Shown here: piece by piece, positions 1-8,806 of the stretch
Position numbering within the stretch: position 1 is the stretch's first letter
How the letters are laid out: each line of letters begins with the position of its first letter
Origin: Janthinobacterium sp. J1-1
GTDB lineage: Bacteria > Pseudomonadota > Gammaproteobacteria > Burkholderiales > Burkholderiaceae_D
DNA: 64,000 nucleotides
Assembly: GCF_030944405.1 (NCBI RefSeq)
Contig: NZ_CP132339.1
Coordinates: 5,890,001-5,954,000, forward strand
Direction of reading: 5' to 3'
The notes under the pieces: model-generated
What the model saw: only the letters and a program-made list of their open reading frames with translations
Databases searched by the model: none
What the model was told of the DNA's origin: nothing
Made by a program: the position numbers and the translations under genes

Positions 1-372
1 CGCAAGCAGCTCGAAGCGATGGCCGCCAGCCGCGGCATGGCCGTGCCGACCGTCGGTGCCGATGGCGCCGTGCGCGTGACGGCCTGCGTCACGCCGGAAA
101 TGGCGGCGCGCCAGCAGATTCCCACCGGCCAGCCTGGTGACTGCAAGTCGAACAATGTGGCCGTTCCCGGCGGCATGAACGTGTCGTTTACCTGCGCCAA
201 TCCGAAGTCCAGTGGCACCGGCAAGGTGAGCTTCCAGGGCGACCAGGCGTTTACCATGCAGTTGAATGCGAGCACCAGCGCGCGCGGCACGGCGGAACAG
301 GTGAATGTGGCCAGCACCGGCAAGTGGCTGGGGGCGACTTGCCCCGTGCCGCCCACAGCTCAGAAGCCGTGA
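1..372 (+). CDS. DUF3617-like protein, C-terminal part
   Basis: The reading frame is open from the first base, so only the last 123 codons of a gene that begins outside the window are present. The visible part has a conserved-looking cysteine pair, a VTACVTPEMA segment and a C-terminal beta-rich stretch ending near TCPVPP. This is typical of the small secreted DUF3617 family of betaproteobacteria, whose function is unknown. Its stop codon lies inside the 3' end of the convergent porin gene, with a 13-nt overlap. The family call rests on the overall pattern only and could be wrong. Confidence 0.6.
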   Translation, partial: RKQLEAMAASRGMAVPTVGADGAVRVTACVTPEMAARQQIPTGQPGDCKSNNVAVPGGMNVSFTCANPKSSGTGKVSFQGDQAFTMQLNASTSARGTAEQVNVASTGKWLGATCPVPPTAQKP

Positions 373-1472
373 CGGAAGCCCAGGTTGAAGGCGGCGTCGC
401 CGCGGCCGCCGTCGCTGGCGTTGCCCACCGTATAGCGCGCGCCGTTCTTGTTGTGGATCTTGGCGTACGAGGCATAGAAGTCGCTGCGTTTTGACAAGGC
501 ATAGGTGACGCCGACGGCCACCTGGTTGGCGTCGCGGTTGGACAGATCGCGGTCGTCCTTGCGCACATAGGACGCCAGCAGATTGAAGCCGCGCACCGGC
601 ACCGACACGCCCAGCAAGGTGTCGCGGCTGTCCGACGACGACATCGACAGCGCCAGCGAGCTGTAGGCATTGCTCGGATCCCACGGCGAGCTGCCATAGC
701 CCTTGTTGATGCCGACGGCGGCAAACGCGGTGGCCAGGCCCAGGTCCAGGTTGGCGGCGATCAGCGTATTGCGGGCCGACATGTCAATGGCCGGCACGGT
801 GCCTTCGGCCTCGATGAAATTGTTCTTGCGCTGGTGCGACACGCTGACATTGACGGCGCCGGCCGAATAACCGAGCGTGGCGCCATAGGCGCGGTTCCGC
901 GCGCGGCTGTAGGGCGATTCGCCAAAGCTGTAGATGGCCGCGGCGCTGACGCCACGCAAGGCGGGCGAGGCGTATTTGACGGTGTTGTCGTAGCGCTTCA
1001 CGCCATAGCCGGCCAGGTTGCCGGCGCTGCCGGCCATGCCGCCCTTGAACGGATCGGCGACGTCGCTCAAGGCCTGATATTGCAGATTGTATTGGCGGCC
1101 CAGGGTCAGCGCGCCCAGACGGCTGTCGAGGCCGACATAGGCCTGGCGGCCGAACAGGCGGCCTTCCTCCGATTGCCCCGTGTCATTCTCGATGCCCGCT
1201 TCGAGCGCATACACGGCGGCCACCTCGTTGCCCAGCGCTTCGCGGCCCTGCACGCCCAGGCGCGAGCCGGAGGCGACGCCGGCCGATAGCCTGGTGCTGC
1301 CGCAGTTGCTCACGCAGCCACGCTCGGCCACCACGCCCGCATCGAGCACGCCATACACGGTGGTGCCGCCGCCAGGCGCGGCCGTGGTTTCGGCCTGCGC
1401 GCAGGGCGCAAACGGCCCGAGCGCGGTCACGCACGATCCCATCACTACTAGCGCAAGGTACGAGGTCTTCAT
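360..1472 (-). CDS. Gram-negative trimeric porin (OmpC/Burkholderia type)
   Basis: This is an outer-membrane diffusion channel. The 370-aa product starts with a signal peptide (MKTSYLALVV... ending at CAQA). It continues with the usual porin opening TTVYGVLDAGV, has many alternating beta-strand segments, and ends in a C-terminal phenylalanine (GFRHGF), the BAM recognition signal of porins. The frame stays open upstream to 1811, but the start at 1472 is chosen because it is the one that gives a signal peptide. A weak GAG Shine-Dalgarno lies just upstream. The gene stands alone, convergent with the DUF3617-like gene and divergent from the Gcr-type gene. Confidence 0.9.
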   Translation of the reverse strand: MKTSYLALVVMGSCVTALGPFAPCAQAETTAAPGGGTTVYGVLDAGVVAERGCVSNCGSTRLSAGVASGSRLGVQGREALGNEVAAVYALEAGIENDTGQSEEGRLFGRQAYVGLDSRLGALTLGRQYNLQYQALSDVADPFKGGMAGSAGNLAGYGVKRYDNTVKYASPALRGVSAAAIYSFGESPYSRARNRAYGATLGYSAGAVNVSVSHQRKNNFIEAEGTVPAIDMSARNTLIAANLDLGLATAFAAVGINKGYGSSPWDPSNAYSSLALSMSSSDSRDTLLGVSVPVRGFNLLASYVRKDDRDLSNRDANQVAVGVTYALSKRSDFYASYAKIHNKNGARYTVGNASDGGRGDAAFNLGFRHGF

Positions 1473-1788
1473 GATAGCTATCTCGGTAATGTCAGTAAAA
1501 ATTTGCCGGTACCGATCAGGACACGCGCTGTGTGTCTGACCTACTATCACCTTATCCCCGTTTTTAAGCAAGCGATCTGTGCGATGTACAACAGAAAGCA
1601 AGTGCTCGGCATTTGCAGGTGTCCACAAACAACAGCCTGAATTGCTTTCTATTAACGCTGATTGCAAAACAACAAACGTCGCCATTTGCAGGATAGCCCC
1701 ATGCCTGTGTTCGATGCCGCACGTTGCATGATCTTGCGCAGAAGGTACACTACTGGTTTTACCGACAGCGGCCCGCCCGTTTTTCTGC
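1473..1788. other. divergent intergenic region, porin / Gcr-type gene
   Basis: These 316 bases separate the two start codons. They are more AT-rich than the neighbours and should contain both promoters. A motif with the core CATTTGCAGG appears twice, near 1611 and 1683, about one wavelength of seven helical turns apart. It could be a regulator site. No ORF, RNA gene or clear terminator was found. Confidence 0.4.
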
Positions 1789-3897
1789 ATGCTAGCTATC
1801 CTCGAACGCATTGATCCCTACACCAGCAATATCGACTTGCTGGTCGAACTATTTAATTCATTGCGTCCCAAGCGCCCCCATGACAGCGCCACCGCGATCG
1901 CCAACGTGCGCACCTTGCGCCAACTGCTCAAGGGCAATCCGGCCCAGGCCCGCGCCCTGCACGAGTACGTGCTGCGCGTGCTGGCCGCGCGCCGCCACGC
2001 CAGCCTGTACACCGATATCGGCGTGCTGTCGAACAGCGGCTTTTTTACCGAACTGAAACGCCGTATTGCCTACCGCATGTTGCCGCCCGCGCTGGGCGAC
2101 GAATACCTGAACGACGCGCTCGACCAGGTGCTGTACCTGGAAACCGATCATCTGTGGATCAGCAATGTGCCGGCCACCGACTGGCTGGAACTGCTCGACG
2201 TGCTGACGGCCGACGATATCGAACTGGCCGTGGGCGACGGCAATATCATGCTGCCCGGCATGCTCGACGCCATCCGCACCCTGTCCTACCGCGTCTGCGC
2301 CATGGGCCTGGAGCCGGAACTGACGCGCTTTCACAATGAGATCGAAGTGTTCCAGTCGCCGTTCATGGTGCAGAACACCGAAGTGAACGCCTACCTCGAC
2401 GCCTACACCCAGTTGCTGCAAGGTAGCCTGGATCATATCGAGGACGCCCGCCATCTGCTGGTGATGCTGGACCAGTGCGACGCCGTGATCGCCAAGATCC
2501 GCAAGAAGGCGCTGTACCAGGGCACCAGCATTGCGCTGACGTATTTATTGGTGGCGCTGGCGCAAAGCATCGACCGCCTGCGCAAGCTGCTGTTCCTGGT
2601 CGACACCAGCGGCGAGCTGCCCGGCTCGATCAATGTCGACATCGCCGCCATCACTTCTGATGCCACGCCGGACCTGATCGACGCGCGCCCGGTCAGCCGC
2701 CGCCGCGCGGGCGCCGTGGCGCTGGCGCTGGAACTGATCCGCGCGCACAACCACAAGTACAAGGTCAGCGATTTGTTTACTGACAATATCAACTTGCTCG
2801 CCCGTAACGTGACGGAAAACGCCAGCCGCACCGGCGAACACTATATCGCCGAGAACCGGCGCGAAATGGCCGCCATGTTCCTGTCGTCGGCCGGCGCCGG
2901 CGTCATCATCGGCTTCATGGCGCTGTTCAAGATCCTGATGTCGTATCTGCGCTCGGCGCCGCTGGTCGAAGCCTTCATGTTCAGCATGAATTATTCGATC
3001 GGCTTCATGTTCATCCATTTGCTGCACTTCACGGTGGCCACCAAGCAGCCGGCCATGACCGCCTCGCGCATCGCCGCCGGCCTGCACAGCAAGGACGGCC
3101 GCAATATCGACCTCGACAGCATGGCCGAGCTGATCAATAAAGTGTTCCGCACGCAGAACATGGCGGTGCTGGGCAATATCGCCACGGCGATTCCCACCGC
3201 CTGGCTGATCGCGCTGGGCTACCACGCCATCACGGGCCATCATCTGGTGTCACCCGAGAAAGCCATGCATTTGCTGCATGACATCGATCCCATCGGCAGC
3301 CCGGCCATTTTCTACGCCATGATCGCCGGCGTCTGCCTGTTCGTGGCCGGCTTGATTTCAGGCTACTATGACAACCAGGCGCTGTACACGCGCTGGGCCC
3401 AGCGCATCGCGCAACTGCGCGGCCTGGGCCGGGTGATCGGCCAGGAACGGCTGGCCCGGCTGGGCCTGTATCTGGAAAATAACCTGGGCGGGCTGATGGG
3501 TAACTTCTACTTCGGCATCCTGCTGGGCACCATCGGCACCCTGGGTTTTTTGATCGGCCTGCCGATCGATATCCGCCACATTACCTTCTCGGCCGCCAAC
3601 TTTGCGACAGCGCTTGTCGGACTCGACCACAATATGAGCTGGCAACTGGCCGTCAAGTCGCTGGCCGGCATCTTCGCCATCGGCACGGCCAACCTGCTGG
3701 TCAGCTTTGGCCTGGCGCTGTGGGTGGCGCTGCGGTCGCGCCAGGTGCGCTTCAAGCATGGCTTGCAGCTGTTGAAGATCCTGGGCAAGCGTTTCCTGAA
3801 GTCGCCGATTTTGTTTTTCTTTGGTTCCAAAAACCCGCCGCCGCTGGCGCTGGCCGATGAAGTGCTAGACCCCTTACCGATAAAAGGCCAAAAATGA
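1789..3897 (+). CDS. Gcr-type 'site-specific recombinase' membrane protein
   Basis: The 702-aa protein matches the long family annotated as site-specific recombinase (Gcr, gonococcal crossover), which is widespread in betaproteobacteria. The N-terminal half (about 1-340) is helical and soluble, with the typical opening ILERIDPYTSNIDLLVELF. The second half (about 360-660) has several hydrophobic segments. These make it a predicted inner-membrane protein and the recombinase label doubtful. The stop codon overlaps the start of the next gene (ATGA), indicating translational coupling with the cardiolipin-synthase-like lipoprotein. The true activity is not established by the sequence. Confidence 0.85.
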   Translation: MLAILERIDPYTSNIDLLVELFNSLRPKRPHDSATAIANVRTLRQLLKGNPAQARALHEYVLRVLAARRHASLYTDIGVLSNSGFFTELKRRIAYRMLPPALGDEYLNDALDQVLYLETDHLWISNVPATDWLELLDVLTADDIELAVGDGNIMLPGMLDAIRTLSYRVCAMGLEPELTRFHNEIEVFQSPFMVQNTEVNAYLDAYTQLLQGSLDHIEDARHLLVMLDQCDAVIAKIRKKALYQGTSIALTYLLVALAQSIDRLRKLLFLVDTSGELPGSINVDIAAITSDATPDLIDARPVSRRRAGAVALALELIRAHNHKYKVSDLFTDNINLLARNVTENASRTGEHYIAENRREMAAMFLSSAGAGVIIGFMALFKILMSYLRSAPLVEAFMFSMNYSIGFMFIHLLHFTVATKQPAMTASRIAAGLHSKDGRNIDLDSMAELINKVFRTQNMAVLGNIATAIPTAWLIALGYHAITGHHLVSPEKAMHLLHDIDPIGSPAIFYAMIAGVCLFVAGLISGYYDNQALYTRWAQRIAQLRGLGRVIGQERLARLGLYLENNLGGLMGNFYFGILLGTIGTLGFLIGLPIDIRHITFSAANFATALVGLDHNMSWQLAVKSLAGIFAIGTANLLVSFGLALWVALRSRQVRFKHGLQLLKILGKRFLKSPILFFFGSKNPPPLALADEVLDPLPIKGQK

Positions 3898-5285
3898 CTG
3901 CGAAGCGCCTGCAGCCCTGTCTTACCGCATTCTTGCTGTGCTGGACCCTGGTTGCATGCGCTGGGTTACCAGACGTCAAGAATCTGAATAACGAACTGGC
4001 ACCGGTGGCCACGCCCAAAGTGATCACCGGCAAGGGCGCCGTGCTGAACGTCAACAGCCGCGCCGCCCTGCTCAACAAGCGCTGGGCCAAGTCCGGCATG
4101 GACCTGAAGACCCAGGCCGCGCTGGAAGAGGCGGCCACCGGCGTGCCGCTGATCAAGGGCAACAAGGTGACCCTGCTGTTCGACGGCCCGCAGACGATGA
4201 AGGAAATGCTCAAAGCCATCGCCGAAGCGAAGTCCACCATCAACCTGGAAACCTATATCTTCGACCAGGACCCGATGGGCCTGAAATTTGCCGATGCGCT
4301 GATCGAAAAACAGCAGGCGGGCGTGACGGTCAATATCATCTACGACAGCGTGGGGACGCTCGGCGTGCCACAGGCGTTTTTCGAGCGCATGCGCGCGGCC
4401 GGCATCCACCTGGTGGCCTTCAACCCCGTCAATCCGGCCAAGCTCAAGGGCGAGGAGTGGAAGATCAACAACCGCGACCACCGCAAGTTGCTGATCGTCG
4501 ACGGCAAGATGGCGTTTACGGGTGGCATCAATATCAGCAATACCTATTCGAAAAGCTCGCTGTTCCGCTCCAAGGCCAAGCCGTCCGACAAGGATGACGT
4601 GGGCTGGCGCGATACCCACGTGAAAATCGAAGGCCCGGCTGCGGCCGCCTTCCAGTGGCTGTTCATCCGCACCTGGGCCCAGCAGGACCAGGCCGACCTG
4701 CCCGACGCACCCTACTTCCCGGTGATCGCCGAAGTGGGCGACAAGCTGGTGCGCGTGGTGGCCAGCGAGCCGGGCGGCGGCTTCGAGATCTACAAGGCGT
4801 ATATCCTGGCGATCCAGGAAGCGAAAAAAAGCATCCATATCACCTCGGCCTATTTCGTGCCCGACAAGCAGACGGTCGACGCCCTGACCGCCGCCGCGAA
4901 ACGGGGCGTGGAAGTCAAGGTGGTGTTGCCGGGCGTGTCCGACAGCGGCCTGGTGTTCCATGCGGGACACGCCCTGTACGACGAACTGCTGGCCGGCGGC
5001 GTGCGCATCTACCACTTGAAACTGGCGGTGCTGCACGCCAAGACGGCGGTCATCGACGGCGCCTGGTCGACCGTCGGCTCGACCAATATCGACATGCGCA
5101 GCTTCCTGCATAACAGCGAGCTGAACGTGGTCGTGCTGGGCGACAGCTTTGGCCGCGAAATGGAAAACGCCTTCCAGGAAGACTTGCGCGACTCGGAAGA
5201 AATCACCAAGGCCAAGTGGGAATCACGGCCGTGGGCCGACCGCATGAAGGAGTGGGCGGCGCAGTTCATGCATTACTGGCTGTGA
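3894..5285 (+). CDS. cardiolipin synthase-like phospholipase D lipoprotein
   Basis: This is a phospholipase D superfamily enzyme that probably condenses phosphatidylglycerol, or transfers phosphatidyl groups, in the envelope. Two HKD motifs are visible. The first is around HRKLLIVDGKMAFTGG (about residue 198), with downstream GINISN. The second is HAKTAVIDGAWSTVGSTN (about residue 378). The N-terminus ends in a lipobox (LVAC, Cys22), so the 463-aa product should be a lipoprotein, unlike ClsA, which has two membrane helices. It overlaps the upstream Gcr-type gene by four bases, so the two are probably co-translated. Confidence 0.88.
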   Translation: MTAKRLQPCLTAFLLCWTLVACAGLPDVKNLNNELAPVATPKVITGKGAVLNVNSRAALLNKRWAKSGMDLKTQAALEEAATGVPLIKGNKVTLLFDGPQTMKEMLKAIAEAKSTINLETYIFDQDPMGLKFADALIEKQQAGVTVNIIYDSVGTLGVPQAFFERMRAAGIHLVAFNPVNPAKLKGEEWKINNRDHRKLLIVDGKMAFTGGINISNTYSKSSLFRSKAKPSDKDDVGWRDTHVKIEGPAAAAFQWLFIRTWAQQDQADLPDAPYFPVIAEVGDKLVRVVASEPGGGFEIYKAYILAIQEAKKSIHITSAYFVPDKQTVDALTAAAKRGVEVKVVLPGVSDSGLVFHAGHALYDELLAGGVRIYHLKLAVLHAKTAVIDGAWSTVGSTNIDMRSFLHNSELNVVVLGDSFGREMENAFQEDLRDSEEITKAKWESRPWADRMKEWAAQFMHYWL

Positions 5286-5352
5286 ACGCCGGCTTGGCCA
5301 ACCCTGCCACTGGAACTCACCCCGCTTTTGCGCTATATTGCACCAATAGTGT

Positions 5353-5358
5353 GATAAT
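5353..5358 (+). promoter_or_regulatory. candidate extended -10 of parDE
   Basis: GATAAT is preceded by TGT, giving an extended -10 (TGTGATAAT), 36 bases before the parD start. A loose dyad TTGCAC/GTGTGA overlaps it and could be the ParD autorepression site. No good -35 was seen. Confidence 0.4.
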
Positions 5359-5393
5359 CGTCGCAAGATGACCATTTACCCGGAGTTGACAAC

Positions 5394-5639
5394 ATGAGCA
5401 CAGTGCGCAAAACCATCACCTTGACGGATAAACAGGACGACTGGATCAAGGCGCAGATAGCGGCTGGCCGTTACACCAACGACAGTGAATATATTCGCGA
5501 CCTGATCCGGCGTGAACAGGAACGCAGCGCCGAACTCGACGTCATCCGTGCCGCACTGATGGAAGGCGAAGCCAGCGGCGAACCGCGACCTTTCGATGCC
5601 AGCGCGTTCAAGCAAAGGATGCTGGCAGCGCATGGCTGA
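5394..5639 (+). CDS. parD: ParD-family antitoxin
   Basis: This is an 81-aa type II antitoxin. The first half is a ribbon-helix-helix DNA-binding domain (VRKTITLTDKQDDWIKAQ, then GRYTNDSEYIRDLIRREQ, the standard ParD pattern). The acidic and flexible C-terminus (EGEASGEPRPFDASAF) should wrap the toxin. A clear Shine-Dalgarno GGAG sits eight bases before the ATG. Its end overlaps the toxin start by eight bases, so the two are translated together. The pair is expected to repress its own promoter. Confidence 0.93.
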   Translation: MSTVRKTITLTDKQDDWIKAQIAAGRYTNDSEYIRDLIRREQERSAELDVIRAALMEGEASGEPRPFDASAFKQRMLAAHG

Positions 5640-5922
5640 GTATCGGCTCACGCCGGCCGCCGAGCAGGATCTGGAAGCGATCTGGATCCATACCGCGCAG
5701 CGCTGGAGTGTGGAGCAGGCAAGCCGCTATATGGATATCATGACGGCTGCCTTTGCCACCCTGGCGCGCTCCCCCAGAGCCGCACCGGCATGCGACGATA
5801 TTCGGCCAGGCTATCGCCGCCGCAGCGTTGAGCAACACATGATTTATTTCCGTATCACGCCCTATGGCATTGCCATCGTTCGCATCCTGCACCAGCGCAT
5901 GGATGCACCGCGCCATCTGTAA
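5632..5922 (+). CDS. parE: ParE-family toxin (RelE/ParE fold)
   Basis: This 96-aa toxin has the ParE hallmarks: MAEYRLTPAAEQDLEAIW at the N-terminus and the C-terminal strand segment HMIYFRITPYGIAIVRILHQRMD. Characterised ParE toxins poison DNA gyrase. That target is family knowledge, not visible here. The ATG at 5632 lies inside the last codons of parD, and an open frame 36 bases longer upstream has no ribosome site. The gene looks intact, so the module is probably active. Confidence 0.93.
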   Translation: MAEYRLTPAAEQDLEAIWIHTAQRWSVEQASRYMDIMTAAFATLARSPRAAPACDDIRPGYRRRSVEQHMIYFRITPYGIAIVRILHQRMDAPRHL

Positions 5923-5937
5923 GCAAACAGAGCTGCA

Positions 5938-6756
5938 TCAAAGCGGCCGCATGCTGGCCCACACCCCGCCCGTGCGCTCGAACGCCTCGGTGCTGACTTT
6001 CTCGAAGTTGGCGCTGTCTTCATTCCAGCTGTAGCGCTCGACACGGATATCGCTGTCTTCGATCAGGATCACATTGAAGGAATTCGACTCGCCCCTGCCG
6101 CGCGTGGAGGTGGCCGTTCCAGCCTGCACCATCAGCGCCGCGTAGCCGTCGATCTTGTAGCGCTCGGCCGTGTTGCCCGACACGCTGGCGTGCAGGTGGC
6201 CGGCCAGCAGCAGGTCGACGCCGCACTCGGAAAACATCTGCAGCGCCTGCGGCGCGCGGTCGACCAGGTCGTCCTTGTCGAAGTGCTCGGGCAGGTCGAA
6301 CGGGTGATGCGTGACGATGACTCTCGTCAGGCCTTGCGGCAAGGCCGCCATGCGCGTGCGCAAGGCATCAATCTGCTCGTGGCTGATACGGCCGTCCTTG
6401 AAGGTCAGGGAGCGCGCCGTGTTGATGCCCAGCACGGCGATTTCATCGTCCACATATTCGGGCGACAGATCGTCCGTCACATAGCGCTGGTATTTCACCA
6501 GCGGCGTCAGGAAGCGGCTGAAAATGTTATACAGCGGCACGTCGTGGTTGCCCGGCACCACGATCTGCGGCCCCGGCAAACTGTCCAGGTAACCGCGCGC
6601 GGCCTGGAATTCGGCGCTGCGGGCGCGCTGGCTCAGGTCGCCAGAAACCACCACCACGTGCGGTTCGAGCTGGTCGATCAAGGTGCGCAGCGGCGCCAGC
6701 AGGGCCTGGTCGACCTTGCCGAAATGCAGGTCGGATAAATGGACGATGGTGCGCAT
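5938..6756 (-). CDS. calcineurin-like metallophosphoesterase
   Basis: This 272-aa cytoplasmic phosphoesterase carries the full set of metal ligands: DLHFG at the start, GDLSQ, GNHD, THHPFD and GHLHAS near residue 200. The start MRTIVHLSDLHFG is chosen over an ATG 12 codons upstream because it begins directly at the first domain strand. It is the last gene of a three-gene operon (PAP2 protein, diacylglycerol kinase-like protein, this enzyme). The gap to the preceding stop codon is one base. The lipid-phosphate context suggests a phosphate-ester substrate from lipid turnover. This is inferred from the neighbours only. Confidence 0.88.
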   Translation of the reverse strand: MRTIVHLSDLHFGKVDQALLAPLRTLIDQLEPHVVVVSGDLSQRARSAEFQAARGYLDSLPGPQIVVPGNHDVPLYNIFSRFLTPLVKYQRYVTDDLSPEYVDDEIAVLGINTARSLTFKDGRISHEQIDALRTRMAALPQGLTRVIVTHHPFDLPEHFDKDDLVDRAPQALQMFSECGVDLLLAGHLHASVSGNTAERYKIDGYAALMVQAGTATSTRGRGESNSFNVILIEDSDIRVERYSWNEDSANFEKVSTEAFERTGGVWASMRPL

Positions 6757-6757
6757 G

Positions 6758-7705
6758 TCAATTCTCCTCGACAAATACTGGCGCCGGCACAAGCACCTCG
6801 AGCGCGGCCGGGCGGATGCGGTATTGCAGCGGCGTATTCATGACCGTCACTTCGCCATCGGTGGCCACGCGCAGGCGGCGGTGGCGGGTGGCGATCTCCA
6901 CCTCGGTGGTGGTGACGATATCGAAATCCTTGGCCTGGCTCAGCTTGCCGAACAGCGCATGCAGCGCCAGCTTGAGCAGGCCCATGCGGCCAGGACGCTG
7001 CGCCACGTACAGACTCAGCTTGCCACCGTCGAGGCGCTCGCGCTCGCCGATATTCAGGCCTTCCATCAGGTATTCGTTATTGCCGATAAACACAAACGGC
7101 GTGCGCCGCGCATGCACCTTGTCGTTCAGGCTCAGCTGCACGCTGAGGAAGGGGTAGCGGCGCAGCGCGGCGATCAAGGCCCAGCTGAAGGCCAGCCACT
7201 TGCCGCGCCCCAGCCGGCGCTGCTGCTTTTCGCGGTCACGCACGATGTCCGGGTACAGGCCCAGGCTGGAGTTATTCAAAAAGATGCGGCCATTGACTTC
7301 GCCCACGTCGACCTGGTGCTTGACGCCCCGCGCCACGTTGGCGATGGCCGCGTCGAGGTCGAGCGGAATGTTCAGATCCTTGGCGAAATGGTTGAGCGTG
7401 CCCAGCGGCAGCACGCCAAACGGCGTGCCGCTGCCGACCACCACCGAGGCCACCGCATTGATGGTGCCGTCGCCGCCGCCGGCCACCACGATGGGGGCGC
7501 CATCATTGATGGCCTGCTGCGCCGTGGCGATCATTTCCTCGCCGCTCCCGGCCAGGGTGATGGCGGCGTCGAGGCCGACGCCGGCGAAAGTCGCTTCCAG
7601 TTGCTGCGCCCAGTCCGATGCGTAACCGCAACCGGCGCCGGCGTTGATGATGACTGCGACTTTGGTAGCCAGGATATTCCCCTTGTTATTTTGTTTGACG
7701 AACAT
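6758..7705 (-). CDS. diacylglycerol/lipid kinase (DAGK catalytic domain)
   Basis: This 315-aa ATP-dependent lipid kinase belongs to the YegS/DgkB superfamily. The nucleotide-binding signature GGGDGTINAVAS and the following GTPFGVLPLGTLNHFAKDL segment are intact, and the C-terminal beta-sandwich is present (ATDGEVTVMNTPLQYRIRP). The start at 7705 overlaps the end of the upstream PAP2 gene by 20 bases. The longer frame to 7786 would run deep into that gene. It probably phosphorylates diacylglycerol or a related lipid, opposite in direction to the PAP2 phosphatase it is coupled to. Confidence 0.88.
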   Translation of the reverse strand: MFVKQNNKGNILATKVAVIINAGAGCGYASDWAQQLEATFAGVGLDAAITLAGSGEEMIATAQQAINDGAPIVVAGGGDGTINAVASVVVGSGTPFGVLPLGTLNHFAKDLNIPLDLDAAIANVARGVKHQVDVGEVNGRIFLNNSSLGLYPDIVRDREKQQRRLGRGKWLAFSWALIAALRRYPFLSVQLSLNDKVHARRTPFVFIGNNEYLMEGLNIGERERLDGGKLSLYVAQRPGRMGLLKLALHALFGKLSQAKDFDIVTTTEVEIATRHRRLRVATDGEVTVMNTPLQYRIRPAALEVLVPAPVFVEEN

Positions 7706-8435
7706 GACGGCGGCGGCGCAGCGTCGATACGCCAGCGATGCAGATCGCCAGCCAGCCATAGCTTTCCGCCATCGCCGCCAGCACATCGCTCAGGTAGTGC
7801 GCCCCCAGGTAGATGCGGCTGAAACCGACCAGCGCCGCCATGAAAAACGCCGCCAGCGCGATGACGACACGCCGGCGCCATTGCCGATGATCAAGCTGGC
7901 ACACCAGGTAGGCGCCCAGCAAGCCATACAGCGCCGTGGCGGTGGCCGTATGCCCGCTGGGAAAGCTGTACGTGCTCAGCGCATCGAGCAAGGGCGTCTC
8001 GAAACTGGGCCGCGCGCGTCCGAAAATGTACTTTAACAAAACGTTCAGAAACATGACGCCCGGCATGGTAATCACCAGCGTGAACAGCCAATAGGTGGCG
8101 CCCTTGCGGTGCAGATACCAGGCCAGCAGGCAGGCGATGGTAATGGCGCCGATCACGCCATGCAGGTGGGTAATCACCAGCAGACACCAGGTGATCCACG
8201 GTACCGCATTCTGGTTGAACCAGTGCGCCACCTGCTGGTCAAGCACGGTGATCTGCTCCATGCCCATCACGGCTTCGGCGATTTCATGGAATACCACGAT
8301 GGCGATCAGCATCAGCACCACGCCCACCGTCATGTGCAGGCCCAGCTCGCCTTCGGGCGACAGCCTGGCTTCGACAAAGCGGCGCAGCCGGGTACCCCAG
8401 CGGGTGGTCATGCTCGTGTCATTGTTGTGCGGCAA
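7686..8435 (-). CDS. PAP2-superfamily lipid phosphatase
   Basis: This 249-aa integral membrane phosphatase shows the three PAP2 motifs in order: KYIFGRARP, SFPSGHTAT and SRIYLGAHYLSD. There are five to six hydrophobic segments. The reaction is dephosphorylation of a lipid phosphate or pyrophosphate at the membrane. The start is a TTG at 8435, because a strong AAGGAG lies seven bases before it. The ATG at 8411 has no ribosome site. It is the first gene of the operon with the lipid kinase and the phosphoesterase. Two LexA boxes lie 57 bases upstream but face the divergent gene equally well. Confidence 0.88.
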   Translation of the reverse strand: MPHNNDTSMTTRWGTRLRRFVEARLSPEGELGLHMTVGVVLMLIAIVVFHEIAEAVMGMEQITVLDQQVAHWFNQNAVPWITWCLLVITHLHGVIGAITIACLLAWYLHRKGATYWLFTLVITMPGVMFLNVLLKYIFGRARPSFETPLLDALSTYSFPSGHTATATALYGLLGAYLVCQLDHRQWRRRVVIALAAFFMAALVGFSRIYLGAHYLSDVLAAMAESYGWLAICIAGVSTLRRRRHVRQTK

Positions 8436-8491
8436 ACTGAGTTCTCCTTGTGTTGTGCGGCATGATCGAAAAAACCACAGCCAAAAAAATA

Positions 8492-8511
8492 TACTGTTTA
8501 TCCATACAGTA
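8492..8511. promoter_or_regulatory. LexA (SOS) box 1
   Basis: The sequence is TACTGTTTATCCATACAGTA. It has the CTGT-N8-ACAG core with perfectly symmetric flanks, as in the enterobacterial and betaproteobacterial LexA consensus. Confidence 0.85.
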
Positions 8512-8530
8512 GCTGTGTTTTCATACAGTA
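8511..8530. promoter_or_regulatory. LexA (SOS) box 2
   Basis: This second CTGT-N8-ACAG box (AGCTGTGTTTTCATACAGTA) follows the first with a 19-bp centre spacing, nearly two helical turns. Downstream, TATTCT at 8538-8543 may serve as the -10 of the 74-aa gene, which would place both boxes over the promoter. Confidence 0.8.
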
Positions 8531-8581
8531 GTTGTGCTATTCTGATGACTCGTTCAACACATCTCCCTCAAAGGAATTGTC

Positions 8582-8806
8582 ATGGCAACATTGAATAGCG
8601 GTTTTGGCTCACGGTTCGGCCTGGAATACGCCCCAAGCTCCTTCCTGGTCCGCATGGGCAAGCGCGAAATCCTCGTTTGCCGCGACTTTCGCAAGCGTTT
8701 TTATACCGTCAATCCCTTGATCGAGTGCGGCACCGGTATCGAGCCGGGCTATGTTGAAGTGCTGCTGATGCGCCGCTGGTTGTTGATTTTATCCAAGGCG
8801 CACTGA
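8582..8806 (+). CDS. 74-aa protein of unknown function behind tandem LexA boxes
   Basis: I do not recognise the product. It is basic (start MATLNSGFGSRFGLEYAP, end LMRRWLLILSKAH), has no signal peptide and contains one short hydrophobic C-terminal stretch. An AAAGGA ribosome site lies seven bases before the ATG. Two tandem LexA boxes 52-90 bases upstream imply tight SOS repression. A 6-bp hairpin (GAGACT/AGTCTC, 8807-8824) follows directly after the stop. Small SOS genes in other bacteria are often division inhibitors or toxins. That is analogy, not evidence. It could also be a lineage-specific gene with another role. Confidence 0.7.
   Translation: MATLNSGFGSRFGLEYAPSSFLVRMGKREILVCRDFRKRFYTVNPLIECGTGIEPGYVEVLLMRRWLLILSKAH

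Noticed and set aside
1789..3897. tyrosine or serine recombinase activity for the Gcr-type protein
   Set aside because: No catalytic tyrosine/serine motif is visible and half the protein is membrane-spanning. Only the family name is retained.
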